64,000 nt of DNA from NCBI RefSeq assembly GCF_014201195.1, contig NZ_JACHDS010000001.1, positions 4,402,001 to 4,466,000 on the forward strand. Reading direction: 5' to 3'. This DNA is from Nocardiopsis mwathae. Its GTDB lineage: Bacteria; Actinomycetota; Actinomycetes; Streptosporangiales; Streptosporangiaceae. Under the pieces are notes generated by a model. It was not told where the DNA came from, searched no databases, and saw only the letters and a list, made by a program, of their open reading frames with translations. Positions 1-8,539 of this stretch are shown here, piece after piece. The position numbers were made by a program, and so were the translations under genes. Numbering within the stretch: position 1 is the first letter of the stretch; every line of letters starts with the position of its first letter.

Positions 1-968
1 TCAAGATCATTTCGCACCGCGGCGCGTCGGGCCACCGCCCCGAGCACACCCTGGGCTCCTATGAGCTGGGGGCGCGCGTCGGCGGCGACTTCATCGAGAT
101 CGACCTGGTCGCCACCAAGGACCACCGCCTGGTCGCGCGGCACGAGCCGGAGATCGGCGGGACCACCGACGTGGCCGACCACCCGGAGTTCGCCGACCGG
201 CGCACGACCAAGGTCATCGACGGCGAGGAGCACACCGGCTGGTTCACCGAGGACTTCACTCTGGATGAGCTCAAGACGCTGCGCGCCACCGAGCGCATCC
301 CCGCCATCCGCCCGGACAACACCGCGCACGACGGCGAGTATGAGATCCCCACCCTGGAGGAGATCATCGGTCTCGCCGAGCGGCTGACCGCCGAGCTCGG
401 CCGCCCGATCGGCATCTACCCGGAGACCAAGCACCCCGAGTACCACGTCTCGGTCGGCCTGGACCTGGAGCCGCCGCTCATCGAGGTCCTGCGCGCCCAC
501 GGCCTGGCCGGGCCGAAGCCGGCGGTCCCGGTCTTCCTCCAGTCGTTCGAGGCGGAGAGCCTGAAGAAGCTGGCCGAGACCGAGCTGCCGCTGGTCTTCC
601 TGACCGGCACCGAGGAGCACTGGCAGCGCCACCTCACCCCGGAGGGCCTGGCCGAGGTCGCGACCTTCGCCCACGCCATCGGCCCGAACAAGGACTCCAT
701 CATCGGCCGCGACGCCGACGGCAACCTGACCGAGCCCACCACCCTGGTCGACGACGCCCACGCCGCCGGGCTGCTGGTCCACCCCTACACGTTCCGCAGC
801 GAGAACCACTTCCTCCCCGCCGACCTCCGCTCCGGCGACGACCCCACCTCCTACGGCGGCTTCGCGGCCGAGTACGAGCTCTTCTTCGACGCGGGCGTCG
901 ACGGCGTCTTCAGCGACCACTCCCGCCACGCCTTCCTCGCCCGCGAGATCTACATGCAGGAGGGGTGA
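1..968 (+). CDS. Glycerophosphodiester phosphodiesterase, 5' end missing
   Basis: The reading frame is open from base 3, so the start lies before the window; 321 residues are visible. The visible N-terminus begins with K-I-I-S-H-R-G-A, the HRGA active-site signature of the GDPD TIM barrel, followed by E-I-D-L and a T-K-D-H-R-L stretch that carry metal and substrate contacts in this family. The long form with the insertion 'TKVIDGEEHTGWF' resembles GlpQ-type secreted enzymes, which cut glycerophosphodiesters to glycerol-3-phosphate and an alcohol. A signal peptide would lie outside the window, so location is unknown. A hairpin terminator follows the stop. Confidence 0.92.
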   Translation, partial: KIISHRGASGHRPEHTLGSYELGARVGGDFIEIDLVATKDHRLVARHEPEIGGTTDVADHPEFADRRTTKVIDGEEHTGWFTEDFTLDELKTLRATERIPAIRPDNTAHDGEYEIPTLEEIIGLAERLTAELGRPIGIYPETKHPEYHVSVGLDLEPPLIEVLRAHGLAGPKPAVPVFLQSFEAESLKKLAETELPLVFLTGTEEHWQRHLTPEGLAEVATFAHAIGPNKDSIIGRDADGNLTEPTTLVDDAHAAGLLVHPYTFRSENHFLPADLRSGDDPTSYGGFAAEYELFFDAGVDGVFSDHSRHAFLAREIYMQEG

Positions 969-977
969 CCCGGTTTC

Positions 978-1002
978 GGGACCGGGCGGCGGCCCCGGTC
1001 CC
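978..1002 (+). terminator. Hairpin terminator after the GDPD gene
   Basis: A 9-bp perfect stem (GGGACCGGG at 978-986 with CCCGGTCCC at 994-1002) and a 7-nt loop begin 10 nt after the GDPD stop codon. There is no strong T-run, which is common in high-GC actinobacteria. Confidence 0.5.
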
Positions 1003-1142
1003 GTAGGGGATTTATCCCAAGATCCGTCCGAGGCTCGAACTGCTGACCCGTGCGTTCGCCCAAGCTTGCTTCTATTCTGTGGAAACGACGGGCGAACCGG
1101 AGCGGCGTTCATTACGCTTCCGGCTCGGAGGTGAGTGGCGAA

Positions 1143-1742
1143 ATGAGTCTTGCTATGGCGGAAGCCACCCCATACGAGGGGTTCTCGAAGGCCGACCGAA
1201 TGCTGCGCACCTGGCAAGAGCTGGATGTGCCCGACGGCTGGCGGGCCGAGATCGTCGATGGGAAGATCACCATAATGGCTCCGCCGTCCAAACCTCATAA
1301 CTTCATCGCGCATCTTCTCCACAGGGCCCTCACGAAGGCAGCGCCTGACGACCTGGGTGTGTTTCAGACTCTCGGTGTGGGGATTCCCGTCCTGGGCGAG
1401 GTGTACATTCCGGACCTCGTCGTGATCCCTGAAGACGCCGTCGAGGGAGATCCTTCCAATCCGCACCCTGCGGAGGACGCTCTGCTCGTCGTCGAGATCG
1501 TGTCGAAGAGCAGTGCCGACGCCGACCGCAAGAAGAAGCTGTGGGGCTACGCCCACGCGCCTGTGCCGCTCTACCTGCTCATCGACCGCTGGGCAGAAGA
1601 AGGACCGGCCGCTTTCCTCTACGAAGACCCCAAGAACGGCGCGTATCTGAAGCGCACCACAGTGAGGTTCGGTGATCCCTTGTACCTCCCGGAACCATTC
1701 GACCTGGAGATCGACACCAAGCGGTTCCCCCGGCCCGAGTAG
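1143..1742 (+). CDS. Uma2 family (DUF820) restriction-endonuclease-fold protein
   Basis: A 199-residue protein with the Uma2 layout: an early 'GWRAEIVDGKI' strand-helix, then 'YIPDLVVIPED' (the catalytic Asp), then 'LLVVEIVSKSS' (the E-x-x-x-K position) of a PD-(D/E)XK nuclease fold, followed by 'KKKLWGYA' and 'LYLLID'. Members are common in actinobacteria and cyanobacteria; their biological role is not settled. The open frame reaches back to a GTG at 1050, but the ATG at 1143 has a strong GGAGGTGAG ribosome site at 1127-1135, so I use it. The 5' part is less GC-rich than its neighbours, which fits a horizontally mobile family. Confidence 0.85.
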   Translation: MSLAMAEATPYEGFSKADRMLRTWQELDVPDGWRAEIVDGKITIMAPPSKPHNFIAHLLHRALTKAAPDDLGVFQTLGVGIPVLGEVYIPDLVVIPEDAVEGDPSNPHPAEDALLVVEIVSKSSADADRKKKLWGYAHAPVPLYLLIDRWAEEGPAAFLYEDPKNGAYLKRTTVRFGDPLYLPEPFDLEIDTKRFPRPE

Positions 1743-1757
1743 ACCGGATCGGCCTCG

Positions 1758-2816
1758 TCACGTCCTCCGGACCAGGACGATGATGCCCACGATCAGCAGG
1801 GCGGCCACCGCGACTCCCGCGCCGATGAGGATTCCCGCGGTGCCTCCGGAGTCGGCTTCGGCGGGCGAGTCGGGGGACGGGGTGTCGGCCCGCTCGGGGT
1901 CGGCGGGTGATGGGGACGGGGAGACTGCGTCGGCCAGGGGGACGTACCAGACCGGGCTGTTGTCGCCTTCCGAACCCGCGAGCAGGCCGCTGCCGTCGGG
2001 CAGGTAGGTCAGCGACTCCCCCTGCTCCATCTTCGGGAGGGTGATCCGCTCGATGCTGCGGCCGGGGACGCCGTCGGTGGCGTCGTAGAGGGTCGCGCCC
2101 CAGTAGGTGCGGATGGCGTACTGGGATCCGTCGGGGGCGAAGGCCGCGTCGGTGGCGTACAGCGGGGCGGAGTCGATGCGGGTGAGGGTGTTGGCGCCGT
2201 CCGGGTCGAGGGTCTCCGGGGCCGCGTAGACGCCTCCGGCGATCTCCTTGCTGACGACGTAGAGGCGGTTGTCGCGCGGGTCGATCATCAGGCCCTCGGC
2301 GTCGCGCCCGCCATCCTCGTAGGTGAAGGTGAAGGTGGTCGCCTCGACGGTCTGGTCGGTCAGCCGCTCCGGCTCGGGGATCCGGTAGACGCGGATGTTC
2401 GGCCAGGCGCCCTGGAAGTTGTCACCGATGTCACCGACGTAGATGGCCGGTTCGCCGTCGTCGCCCACCCCGAGAGAGATGGCCTCCCAGTCGCGCGCCT
2501 CGACTCCGGCTCCGGTCAGGGTGACGGTGGCGACCGTGGCGCCGTTCTCGTCGACCGCGTAGATCTCGGCCGGGTAGTCCCCGCTGTCGTTGTGCGTCCA
2601 CACCACGCCCTCGTGCCGCTGGGAGACCGCCAGGCCACTGGACTCGCGGATGCGCGGGTCCTCCAGACGGAAGCGGATCTCCGACCCCTCGGGGGCACGC
2701 TCCGCCGCCTCCTCCGGCGTGACCGGGGGCGCCGGGATGGCGGCGAGTGCGACACCGGGTGTCGCGGAGAGCACCGCGCACACGATGGGGAGGGCGAGCA
2801 CGGTGCGTTTCCACAT
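1758..2816 (-). CDS. Secreted, membrane-anchored beta-propeller-like protein
   Basis: A 352-residue protein that starts with a clear signal peptide (MWKRTVLALPIVCAVLSATPGVALA) and ends with a proline/serine-rich linker, one hydrophobic segment (GILIGAGVAVAALLIVGIIVLV) and R-R-T, so it is probably held on the outer face of the membrane. The middle has repeated strand motifs such as 'ESSGLAVSQRHEGVVWTHNDSGD', 'AIYVGDIGDN' and 'LMIDPRDNRLYVVSKE', typical of propellers related to SMP30/esterase-like or phytase-like folds. The exact activity cannot be told. The frame extends upstream to 3152 but overlaps the divergent gene; the signal peptide fixes the start at 2816. Confidence 0.8.
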   Translation of the reverse strand: MWKRTVLALPIVCAVLSATPGVALAAIPAPPVTPEEAAERAPEGSEIRFRLEDPRIRESSGLAVSQRHEGVVWTHNDSGDYPAEIYAVDENGATVATVTLTGAGVEARDWEAISLGVGDDGEPAIYVGDIGDNFQGAWPNIRVYRIPEPERLTDQTVEATTFTFTYEDGGRDAEGLMIDPRDNRLYVVSKEIAGGVYAAPETLDPDGANTLTRIDSAPLYATDAAFAPDGSQYAIRTYWGATLYDATDGVPGRSIERITLPKMEQGESLTYLPDGSGLLAGSEGDNSPVWYVPLADAVSPSPSPADPERADTPSPDSPAEADSGGTAGILIGAGVAVAALLIVGIIVLVRRT

Positions 2817-2916
2817 GTCCGCTATCTTCCCACCGACCCGGGGTCGCCATGGCTTTGGATGCACGCCTTGTGGGCATGTTCCGCTTACGACATGCGCCCG
2901 AGGCGAGAGGAAGACC

Positions 2917-3642
2917 ATGCGAATCGTCGCCTGCCTGAACGGTGACCGCCGTCCGGGTGCGCATCCCGCTCTGCCGATCTCCGCGGACCAGGTCGCCGAG
3001 GATGCCCGCGCGGCCGTGGCCAGCGGGGCGGACGAGATCCATGTCCACCCGCGCGACAAGCGGGGCGCCGAAGCACTGGAGCCCCAGGTCCTCACCCCGC
3101 TGCTGGAGCGGCTGCGGGCGGCCGTCCCCGACGTGCCGATCAGTGTGACCACCGCCCTGTCCGCCGAGCCGGACCCGTGGCGGCGCTACGACGTGGTGCA
3201 GCGCTGGGGCGCGCTGCCGGACTCGGCCACGGTGAACCTGCACGAGCCCGGGTCGGTGGAGGTCGCGCGGCTGCTGATCGACCGCCGGGTGCTGGTGGAG
3301 GCCGGTGTGTGGACGGTCGAGGCGGCGCGCATCCTGGCCGCCAGCGGCCTGGCGTCGGAGTTCACCACGGTTCTCATCGAACCGACGCAGGCCACGACGG
3401 AGGCGGCGCTGGACAACGCGTCGGCCATCACCCGCATCCTCGACCGCGCCGGGATCAGGCTGCCCCGCCTACTGCACGGGCAGGACGACACGGCCTGGCC
3501 GGTGCTCGACGCCGCGATCGAACAGGGCTACGACATCCGCATCGGGCTGGAGGACACCCTGCGCGCCCCGGACGGCGCGGAGGCGGCGGACAACGCCGAC
3601 CTGGTCTCCCACGCGGTGGCCCGTGTCGCCGCCACGGCCTGA
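2917..3642 (+). CDS. BKACE-type beta-keto acid cleavage enzyme (DUF849 family)
   Basis: A 241-residue TIM-barrel protein with 'MRIVACLNGDRRPGAHPALPISADQVAEDA' at the N-terminus and the metal-binding 'EIHVHPRD' near residue 41, the hallmark of 3-keto-5-aminohexanoate cleavage enzyme relatives. BKACE proteins use a metal and acetyl-CoA to split beta-keto acids. This copy is shorter than the usual 270-310 residues, as are many actinobacterial paralogues, so the substrate is unknown. The ATG at 2917 is preceded by GAGAGGAAG. It is transcribed divergently from the secreted propeller gene, and a long palindrome follows its stop. Confidence 0.8.
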   Translation: MRIVACLNGDRRPGAHPALPISADQVAEDARAAVASGADEIHVHPRDKRGAEALEPQVLTPLLERLRAAVPDVPISVTTALSAEPDPWRRYDVVQRWGALPDSATVNLHEPGSVEVARLLIDRRVLVEAGVWTVEAARILAASGLASEFTTVLIEPTQATTEAALDNASAITRILDRAGIRLPRLLHGQDDTAWPVLDAAIEQGYDIRIGLEDTLRAPDGAEAADNADLVSHAVARVAATA

Positions 3643-3657
3643 CCTCCCGCTCTCCCC

Positions 3658-3721
3658 CGTTGATCCGGGCGACGTGCACCGACCGCGCGGCGTCTTTCGG
3701 TGCACGTCGCCCGGATCAACG
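3658..3721. repeat. Long intergenic palindrome, GTTGATC family, copy 1
   Basis: A perfect 25-bp inverted repeat (3658-3682 with 3697-3721) and a 14-nt loop. The arm begins CGTTGATCCGGGCGACGTGC. It sits between the BKACE gene (+) and a small minus-strand ORF, so it could act as a two-way terminator. The same outer GTTGATC...GATCAAC boundary recurs at 10072, 19428 and 35121. Confidence 0.85.
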
Positions 3722-3740
3722 CGTGGAGGAGTGGCGGGGG

Positions 3741-3839
3741 TCAGCCGAGCAGGGAGCCGATCACGACGACGAGCATGATCGCCGCGAGCACAACGGGCAG
3801 AAGCCAGCGCTGCTTGCGGTTGTTGGTGAGCATGCTCAT
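3741..3839 (-). CDS. Candidate 32-residue single-pass membrane microprotein
   Basis: A short frame encoding M-S-M-L-T-N-N-R-K-Q-R-W followed by about 18 hydrophobic residues (LLPVVLAAIMLVVVIGSLLG) to a TGA. The layout, a basic N-terminus and one transmembrane helix, is what small membrane proteins look like. The ribosome site is weak, and a second ATG six bases downstream is possible. It lies between the palindrome and thpR on the same strand as thpR. No family is recognised and the call rests on composition only. Confidence 0.4.
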   Translation of the reverse strand: MSMLTNNRKQRWLLPVVLAAIMLVVVIGSLLG

Positions 3840-3882
3840 GGGTCCGGCCTAACTCGTCACGTGCGGGGTGCGTGGGGTCGTT

Positions 3883-4431
3883 TCAGCCTAACGGCCATGT
3901 GGCGACGGTCCGGTACCGGGGAGAGCCGCCGAGGACGCTGTGCACCAGGTGCACCTCCTCGGCCGTCCAGAACGGAGTCGTCATCGACCGCAGGGAAGAG
4001 CGGTGTCGGCTGAAATCGGCGGGTGTGCGGCTGCGCGCGAGGGTGAGGTGCGGCACGTAGGGGCGCCGCTCGACCGGGATCCCGGACTTGCGGGCGGCGC
4101 GGCGCAGGTCGGCGGCGAGCCGGCCGAGCGCGCCGACGTCCCCTTCGAAGCCCGCCCACAGCACCCGGGCGCGGGTGTCGTTCCCGGGGAAGGTCCCGGC
4201 GCCGCGCACCGCGAGCGACAGCGGTTCGTGCCGCCCGACCTCGGCGGCGATGCGCTTCTCCAGGTCGGCCCTGTGCTCGTCGTCGACCTCGCCGAGAAAG
4301 ACGAGGGTGAGATGCCAGTCCTCGGGCCGGCTCCAGCGCAGTCCGTCACCGTCGGTGCGGACCGCCGCCGCCGCTCGGGCGACGCGCTCCAGTAGAGCGT
4401 CCGGGGGATCGATCGCGAGGAAAAGCCGCAT
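3883..4431 (-). CDS. thpR: RNA 2',3'-cyclic phosphodiesterase (2H superfamily)
   Basis: 182 residues carrying both catalytic H-x-T/S-x motifs of the 2H phosphoesterases: H-L-T-L at 40-43 in 'EDWHLTLVFLGEV' and H-L-T-L at 128-131 in 'PYVPHLTLARS'. The family hydrolyses 2',3'-cyclic phosphate ends on RNA to 2'-phosphates and was first described as a 2'-5' RNA ligase. The N-terminus 'MRLFLAIDPP' is typical, which supports the start. Cytoplasmic, with no obvious operon partner. Confidence 0.93.
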   Translation of the reverse strand: MRLFLAIDPPDALLERVARAAAAVRTDGDGLRWSRPEDWHLTLVFLGEVDDEHRADLEKRIAAEVGRHEPLSLAVRGAGTFPGNDTRARVLWAGFEGDVGALGRLAADLRRAARKSGIPVERRPYVPHLTLARSRTPADFSRHRSSLRSMTTPFWTAEEVHLVHSVLGGSPRYRTVATWPLG

Positions 4432-4542
4432 CCGTGACCTCCGCCTGGGGGGTACCGCCGCCCGATTCCGGGCGCTGTTGCCGTCTTTGTTCCCACTGTG
4501 CGGGAGAAAGTACGGGGGAAGGCACGGTTGCGGAGGTTTCGG

Positions 4543-5970
4543 TCAGTGCGACCGGCGGCCGGGCTCCGGGTTCGGTGCCACCCGGACGAACGGGCGGCGG
4601 GTGGGGGTCAGACGGAGCCGCAACCGCATGCGCTGCGCCAGCAGCGCGGCGACGGCGAGCACGACCACCAGGCTGACCGCGCCGCCGAGGGCGAGGCCGG
4701 TGCGGGGGCCGAACACGTCGGCGAGGACGCCCACGATGGGCGCGCCGACCGGCGTCGTCCCGAGGAAGAAGAGCATGTAGATCGCCATGACCCGGCCGCG
4801 CATGGTCGGGTCGACGCTGAGCTGGAAGTGGGCGTTGAGCGAGGTGGTCCACGTCATGAACGCCACACCCATGGGGAAGAGCACCAGGACGAACCCCAGG
4901 TAACCGGGCATGAGGGAGGCCACCACCTGCAGCGCGCCGAACACGGCCGCCCCGGCGAGGATGACGCGCAGCCGCGGGTGCTCCCGGCGGGCGGCCAGCA
5001 GCGCCCCGGTCAGGGCGCCGACGGCGAGGGCGGCGGCCGCGACGCCGTAGGAGGCGGGGCCGGTCTGGAACTCGTTCTTCGTGATGAGCGCGATCTGGTT
5101 CTGCACGTTGGCACCGAAGAGCTGGACCAACGCGGTCATGCCGAGGAGGAGCAGCAGGTCGCGGCGGCCGAGGATGTAGGCCAACCCCTCGCGGGTCTGG
5201 CCCTTGGCGCGCGGAACCGACTCGGTGACGTGCAGTTCGGCGGGGCGCATCCTGGCCAGGCCGAAGATCACCCCGGCGAACGACACCGCGTTGACGAGGA
5301 AGACCACGCCGCTGCCGACTGCGGCGATCATCAGCCCGGCGATGGCGGGCCCGGCGACCCGGCCCAGTTGGAAGCTGGCGCTGTTGAGGGCGACGGCGTT
5401 GGGCAGGTCGCGGCGGCCGACCATCTCCTCGACGAAGGTCTGCCGCGCGGGGTTGTCCAGCACGGTGACCAGGCCAAGGCCGAGGGCGAAGAGGTAGACG
5501 TGCCACACCTGGACGTGGCCGGCGACGGTGAGGGCGCCGAGCCCCAGGGCGAGCAGGCCCATGGCGGCCTGGGTGGCGATGAGCAGGCGGCGCTTGGACA
5601 TGCGGTCGACGAGTGTCCCGCCCCACAGGCCCAGCAGCAGCATCGGCAGGAACTGCAGTGCGGTGGTGATGCCGAGCGCGACGCCGCTGCCGCCGCTGAG
5701 CGAGAGCACCAGCCAGTCCTGGGCGATGCGCTGCATCCAGGTACCGGTGTTGGAGACGACCTGGCCGTAGGCGAACAGCCGGTAGTTGCGGACGGCCAGC
5801 GAGCGGAACATCCCGGTGCGGGGGCCGGGGTCGGCGGCCGCCTCCGCGCCCGCGCCACTGCCCTGGGGGCGGGGTAACCGGGCCTCGTCCGCCGTCTCGG
5901 CGGCCGAACCGGAGTCGCCGCCCTCACCCGTGACCGCCGACCCGGATCCCCCTTCCGGCCCGGCGGTCAC
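4543..5970 (-). CDS. MFS transporter (EntS/MFS_3-like efflux pump)
   Basis: 475 residues. A polar N-terminal tail of about 55 residues precedes 'MFRSLAVRNYRLFAYGQVVSNTGTWMQRIAQDWLVL', the characteristic start of MFS_3 exporters, then about 12 hydrophobic segments and the motif 'GLWGGTLVDRMSKRRLL' between helices 2 and 3. The GTG start at 5970 overlaps the MarR stop codon (GTGA), so the two are translationally coupled. Family members export drugs or siderophores; the substrate is not visible. Control by the upstream MarR protein is inferred from the overlap. Confidence 0.88.
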   Translation of the reverse strand: MTAGPEGGSGSAVTGEGGDSGSAAETADEARLPRPQGSGAGAEAAADPGPRTGMFRSLAVRNYRLFAYGQVVSNTGTWMQRIAQDWLVLSLSGGSGVALGITTALQFLPMLLLGLWGGTLVDRMSKRRLLIATQAAMGLLALGLGALTVAGHVQVWHVYLFALGLGLVTVLDNPARQTFVEEMVGRRDLPNAVALNSASFQLGRVAGPAIAGLMIAAVGSGVVFLVNAVSFAGVIFGLARMRPAELHVTESVPRAKGQTREGLAYILGRRDLLLLLGMTALVQLFGANVQNQIALITKNEFQTGPASYGVAAAALAVGALTGALLAARREHPRLRVILAGAAVFGALQVVASLMPGYLGFVLVLFPMGVAFMTWTTSLNAHFQLSVDPTMRGRVMAIYMLFFLGTTPVGAPIVGVLADVFGPRTGLALGGAVSLVVVLAVAALLAQRMRLRLRLTPTRRPFVRVAPNPEPGRRSH

Positions 5971-6422
5971 GCCTGGCTCAGGCGTTCCAGGATCCGCGCG
6001 GCCCTGCGCAGCGTCTCCTTGTCCTCCGGGGGCAGTTCGGCGAGGCGCCGCGCCAGCCACACCTCGCGGCTGCGCTGGTCCTCCCGCACCACGTCCCGCC
6101 CCGCGTCGGTGAGGTCCACCAGCTGCTGGCGCCGGTCGTCCGGGTGGGGCGTCCGGCGTACCAGCGAGCGCGCCTCCAGCGCCGCGATGATCCGCGTCAT
6201 CGACGGCGGCTGCACCTTCTCGTGTTCGGCCAGCGCACCCGGCGTCATCTGCCCGTAGCGTGCCAGCGCGAACAGCACGGCGCTCTGCCCGAGCGACAGG
6301 CTCGTGTCCGGCCGCTGCGCCCGCAGCCGCCGGGCCAGCCGCCCCACGGCCACCCGCAGCACCGCCGCCAACCCCGCGTCGGTCCTGGTCTGCTGGGAGA
6401 GAGGTGATCGATTCATTAGCAT
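5967..6422 (-). CDS. MarR family transcriptional regulator
   Basis: 151 residues with a winged helix: 'LSLGQSAVLFALARYGQMTPGALAEHEKVQPPSMTRIIAALEARSLVRRTPHPDDRRQQLVDLTDAG' contains the recognition helix and the D-x-R wing motif of MarR proteins. ATG at 6422, a GTG at 6425 and ATG at 6416 are all possible; AAAGG upstream favours 6422. It is first in a two-gene operon with the MFS pump, the usual arrangement for a ligand-relieved repressor of efflux. An inverted repeat covers its own start region. Confidence 0.9.
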   Translation of the reverse strand: MLMNRSPLSQQTRTDAGLAAVLRVAVGRLARRLRAQRPDTSLSLGQSAVLFALARYGQMTPGALAEHEKVQPPSMTRIIAALEARSLVRRTPHPDDRRQQLVDLTDAGRDVVREDQRSREVWLARRLAELPPEDKETLRRAARILERLSQA

Positions 6423-6441
6423 CACTCATTACCTTTGCTAA
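6416..6441 (-). promoter_or_regulatory. Candidate MarR autoregulatory operator
   Basis: TTAGCA (6416-6421) and TGCTAA (6436-6441) form an inverted repeat with a 14-bp centre that overlaps the start codon and ribosome site of the MarR gene. The position suits repression of the marR-MFS operon. Binding is inferred. Confidence 0.4.
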
Positions 6442-6491
6442 CGATATCCCCTCGCGTGCTATTTCCCCCGACACGGCCGGGACGCGGGCAC

Positions 6492-7979
6492 CTACAGCCC
6501 GAGGAGGGCGCTGAAGGGCGCCTCGGCGAAGTGGATGACGAAGATGGCGACCACGATCCACAGCAGCGGGCTCAGTTCGCGCCAGCGGCCCTGGACGAGG
6601 CGGATGAAGGCGAAGGCGATGAAGGCCGCGCCGATGCCGTTGGCGATCGAGTAGGTGTAGGGCATCACCACGATCGCGAGGAAGGCCGGGATGCCGATGC
6701 CCAGGTCGGTGAAGTCGATCCTGGTGACCTGGGTCATCATCATGAAGCCGACCACGACCAGCACCGGGGTGGCCGCCTCGAAGGGGACGAGGCCGACCAG
6801 CGGGGTGAAGAACATGGCGACGAAGAACAGCCCGCCGGTGACCATCGGGGCGATCCCGGTGCGCGCGCCCTCGCCGACACCCGCCGCCGATTCGGCGTAG
6901 ACCGTGTTGACCGACGCCGAGCCGACGCCGCCGAGGATCGTGCCCATCGCGTCGACGACGAGGACCTCGCGGGTGCGCTTCATGTTGCCGTGCTCGTCGG
7001 TCAGCCCGGCCTGGTTGGCGACGCCGACCATGGTGCCCATCGTGTCGAAGAAGTCGGCCAGCAGCAGGGTGAACAGCAGCATGACCACGGTGACGACGCC
7101 CGCGTTCGCCCAGCTGCCGAGCAGGTCGAAGTTGCCCACCAGGCTCAGGTCCGGCATGGAGACCAGGTCGCCGAGGGAGGTGGGGAGCGCGGGGACCGTG
7201 AGCGACCAGCCCGTCTCATCGACGACCGTGCCGTCCGGACCCACGCGCGGGCCGATGCCGCGCAGCACCTCCAGCGCGATGCCCAGGGCGGTCGCGAAGG
7301 CGATGCCGATGAGCAGGGCGCCCCTGACCCGGCGCACGATCAGCCCGATCGTCAGCAGCAGCCCCACCACGAACACCAGCACCGGCCAGCCGTCCAGGCC
7401 GTCCACACCGAGCTGCAGCGGGGTGCCCTCGCCCGGGCGCACGAAACCGGCGTTGACGAAGCCGATCAGGGCGAGGAACAGGCCCACACCGACGGAGATC
7501 GCGCACTTCAGGTCGCCGGGGATCATCGCGAACACGGCGGCCCGGAACCCGGTGAGGACCAGGACCAGCAGGATGACGCCCTCGATGATCAGCAGGCCCA
7601 TGACGTCGGCCCAGGTCATCACGGGGGCCAGGACGTAGGCGACGATCGCATTGAGGCCCATGCCCGCCGCGATCGCGAACGGGTAGCGGCTGACGACTCC
7701 CATGAGCACGCACACGACGCCGGCGACCAGCGCGGTCACCGCCGCGACCTGAGGGATGCCCAGGGTGTCGCCGTTCTTGTCCGGCGCGGTGCCGATGATC
7801 AGCGGGTTGAGGACGACGATGTAGGCCATGGCGAAGAAGGTCGCCATGCCCCCGCGGACCTCCCGGGCGAAGTTCGATCCCCGGGCCGACACCTCGAAGT
7901 AGGAGTCGAGGCGCGCCTTGAACCCGCCGCCGTGCGCGGAGGGTGACTCTTCTGCTGTGGATCTGGACGGTGCGTTCAC
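6492..7979 (-). CDS. NCS2 family purine permease (AzgA/PbuG type)
   Basis: 495 residues, mostly hydrophobic (about 12-14 helices), starting 'FKARLDSYFEVSARGSNFAREVRGGMATFFAMAYIVVLNPLII', which is diagnostic for the hypoxanthine/guanine/adenine permease branch of NCS2. Conserved segments include 'GMGLNAIVAYVLAP', 'DFFDTMGTMVGVANQAGL' and 'SAAGVGEGARTGIAPMVTGGLF'. It imports purine bases by proton symport at the cytoplasmic membrane. The 187 bp upstream is a divergent intergenic region shared with the DUF2530 gene; I see no purine riboswitch there. Confidence 0.92.
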   Translation of the reverse strand: MNAPSRSTAEESPSAHGGGFKARLDSYFEVSARGSNFAREVRGGMATFFAMAYIVVLNPLIIGTAPDKNGDTLGIPQVAAVTALVAGVVCVLMGVVSRYPFAIAAGMGLNAIVAYVLAPVMTWADVMGLLIIEGVILLVLVLTGFRAAVFAMIPGDLKCAISVGVGLFLALIGFVNAGFVRPGEGTPLQLGVDGLDGWPVLVFVVGLLLTIGLIVRRVRGALLIGIAFATALGIALEVLRGIGPRVGPDGTVVDETGWSLTVPALPTSLGDLVSMPDLSLVGNFDLLGSWANAGVVTVVMLLFTLLLADFFDTMGTMVGVANQAGLTDEHGNMKRTREVLVVDAMGTILGGVGSASVNTVYAESAAGVGEGARTGIAPMVTGGLFFVAMFFTPLVGLVPFEAATPVLVVVGFMMMTQVTRIDFTDLGIGIPAFLAIVVMPYTYSIANGIGAAFIAFAFIRLVQGRWRELSPLLWIVVAIFVIHFAEAPFSALLGL

Positions 7980-8166
7980 GCGGTTGAACCTGCCGTGTTC
8001 CGATTAAGTCGAGAAGTTCGCCCTGTTTTGGGCAAGTTACGAGGTCAGCGTAGTTGAAGCTTCGCACGACTTCGGCACCCGGCGGCGCCCCTGCATTCAG
8101 AGAAACCTACGAACACCCGGGTTTCGCTGCGGCGGGTGCGACCGGCCGATCGATTAGCCTGAAACC

Positions 8167-8496
8167 GTGCGTAAACCCCGTCAGCCCGACCCCGACGTCA
8201 TGGAGAGTGACTACCGCGTACCCACGGCCATCGGCACCGTGGCGTGGGTGGTCGCCCTCGTCGTGCTGGTCGCGATGGGCGACGACCTGCCCGGCGACGA
8301 ACGCTGGTGGATCTGGGTGTGCGTGGTCGGCATCGTCCTGGGCGTGTTCGCCTTCCTCTACATCCCCCGCCTGCTCCGCAAACGCCAGGAGGCCGAAGAA
8401 CGCGGTGCGGCCAAGCGCCGCGAGCGCGAGGAGCAGCAGGGTCGACCCGCGCAGGACCCGGCGGGACCGGACTCCACGCGCCCCGACCACCCCTGA
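8167..8496 (+). CDS. DUF2530 two-helix membrane protein
   Basis: 109 residues with two transmembrane segments (VPTAIGTVAWVVALVVLVAMG and WWIWVCVVGIVLGVFAFLYIP) separated by 'DDLPGDERWW', then a highly charged cytoplasmic tail rich in R and E. This is the layout of DUF2530, a small actinobacterial membrane family of unknown function that is often found beside the NCS2 permease, as here. The GTG at 8167 is used; no strong ribosome site is visible. A longer overlapping frame from 8054 is a shadow. Confidence 0.75.
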   Translation: MRKPRQPDPDVMESDYRVPTAIGTVAWVVALVVLVAMGDDLPGDERWWIWVCVVGIVLGVFAFLYIPRLLRKRQEAEERGAAKRREREEQQGRPAQDPAGPDSTRPDHP

Positions 8497-8539
8497 ACAG
8501 GCATGATCGCCGACCCGCGCGATCCCCGATAATGGGCAG

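Noticed and set aside
8054-8506. 150-residue frame overlapping the DUF2530 gene
   Set aside because: It is a shadow in another frame; the DUF2530 frame has two clean transmembrane segments and a family match.
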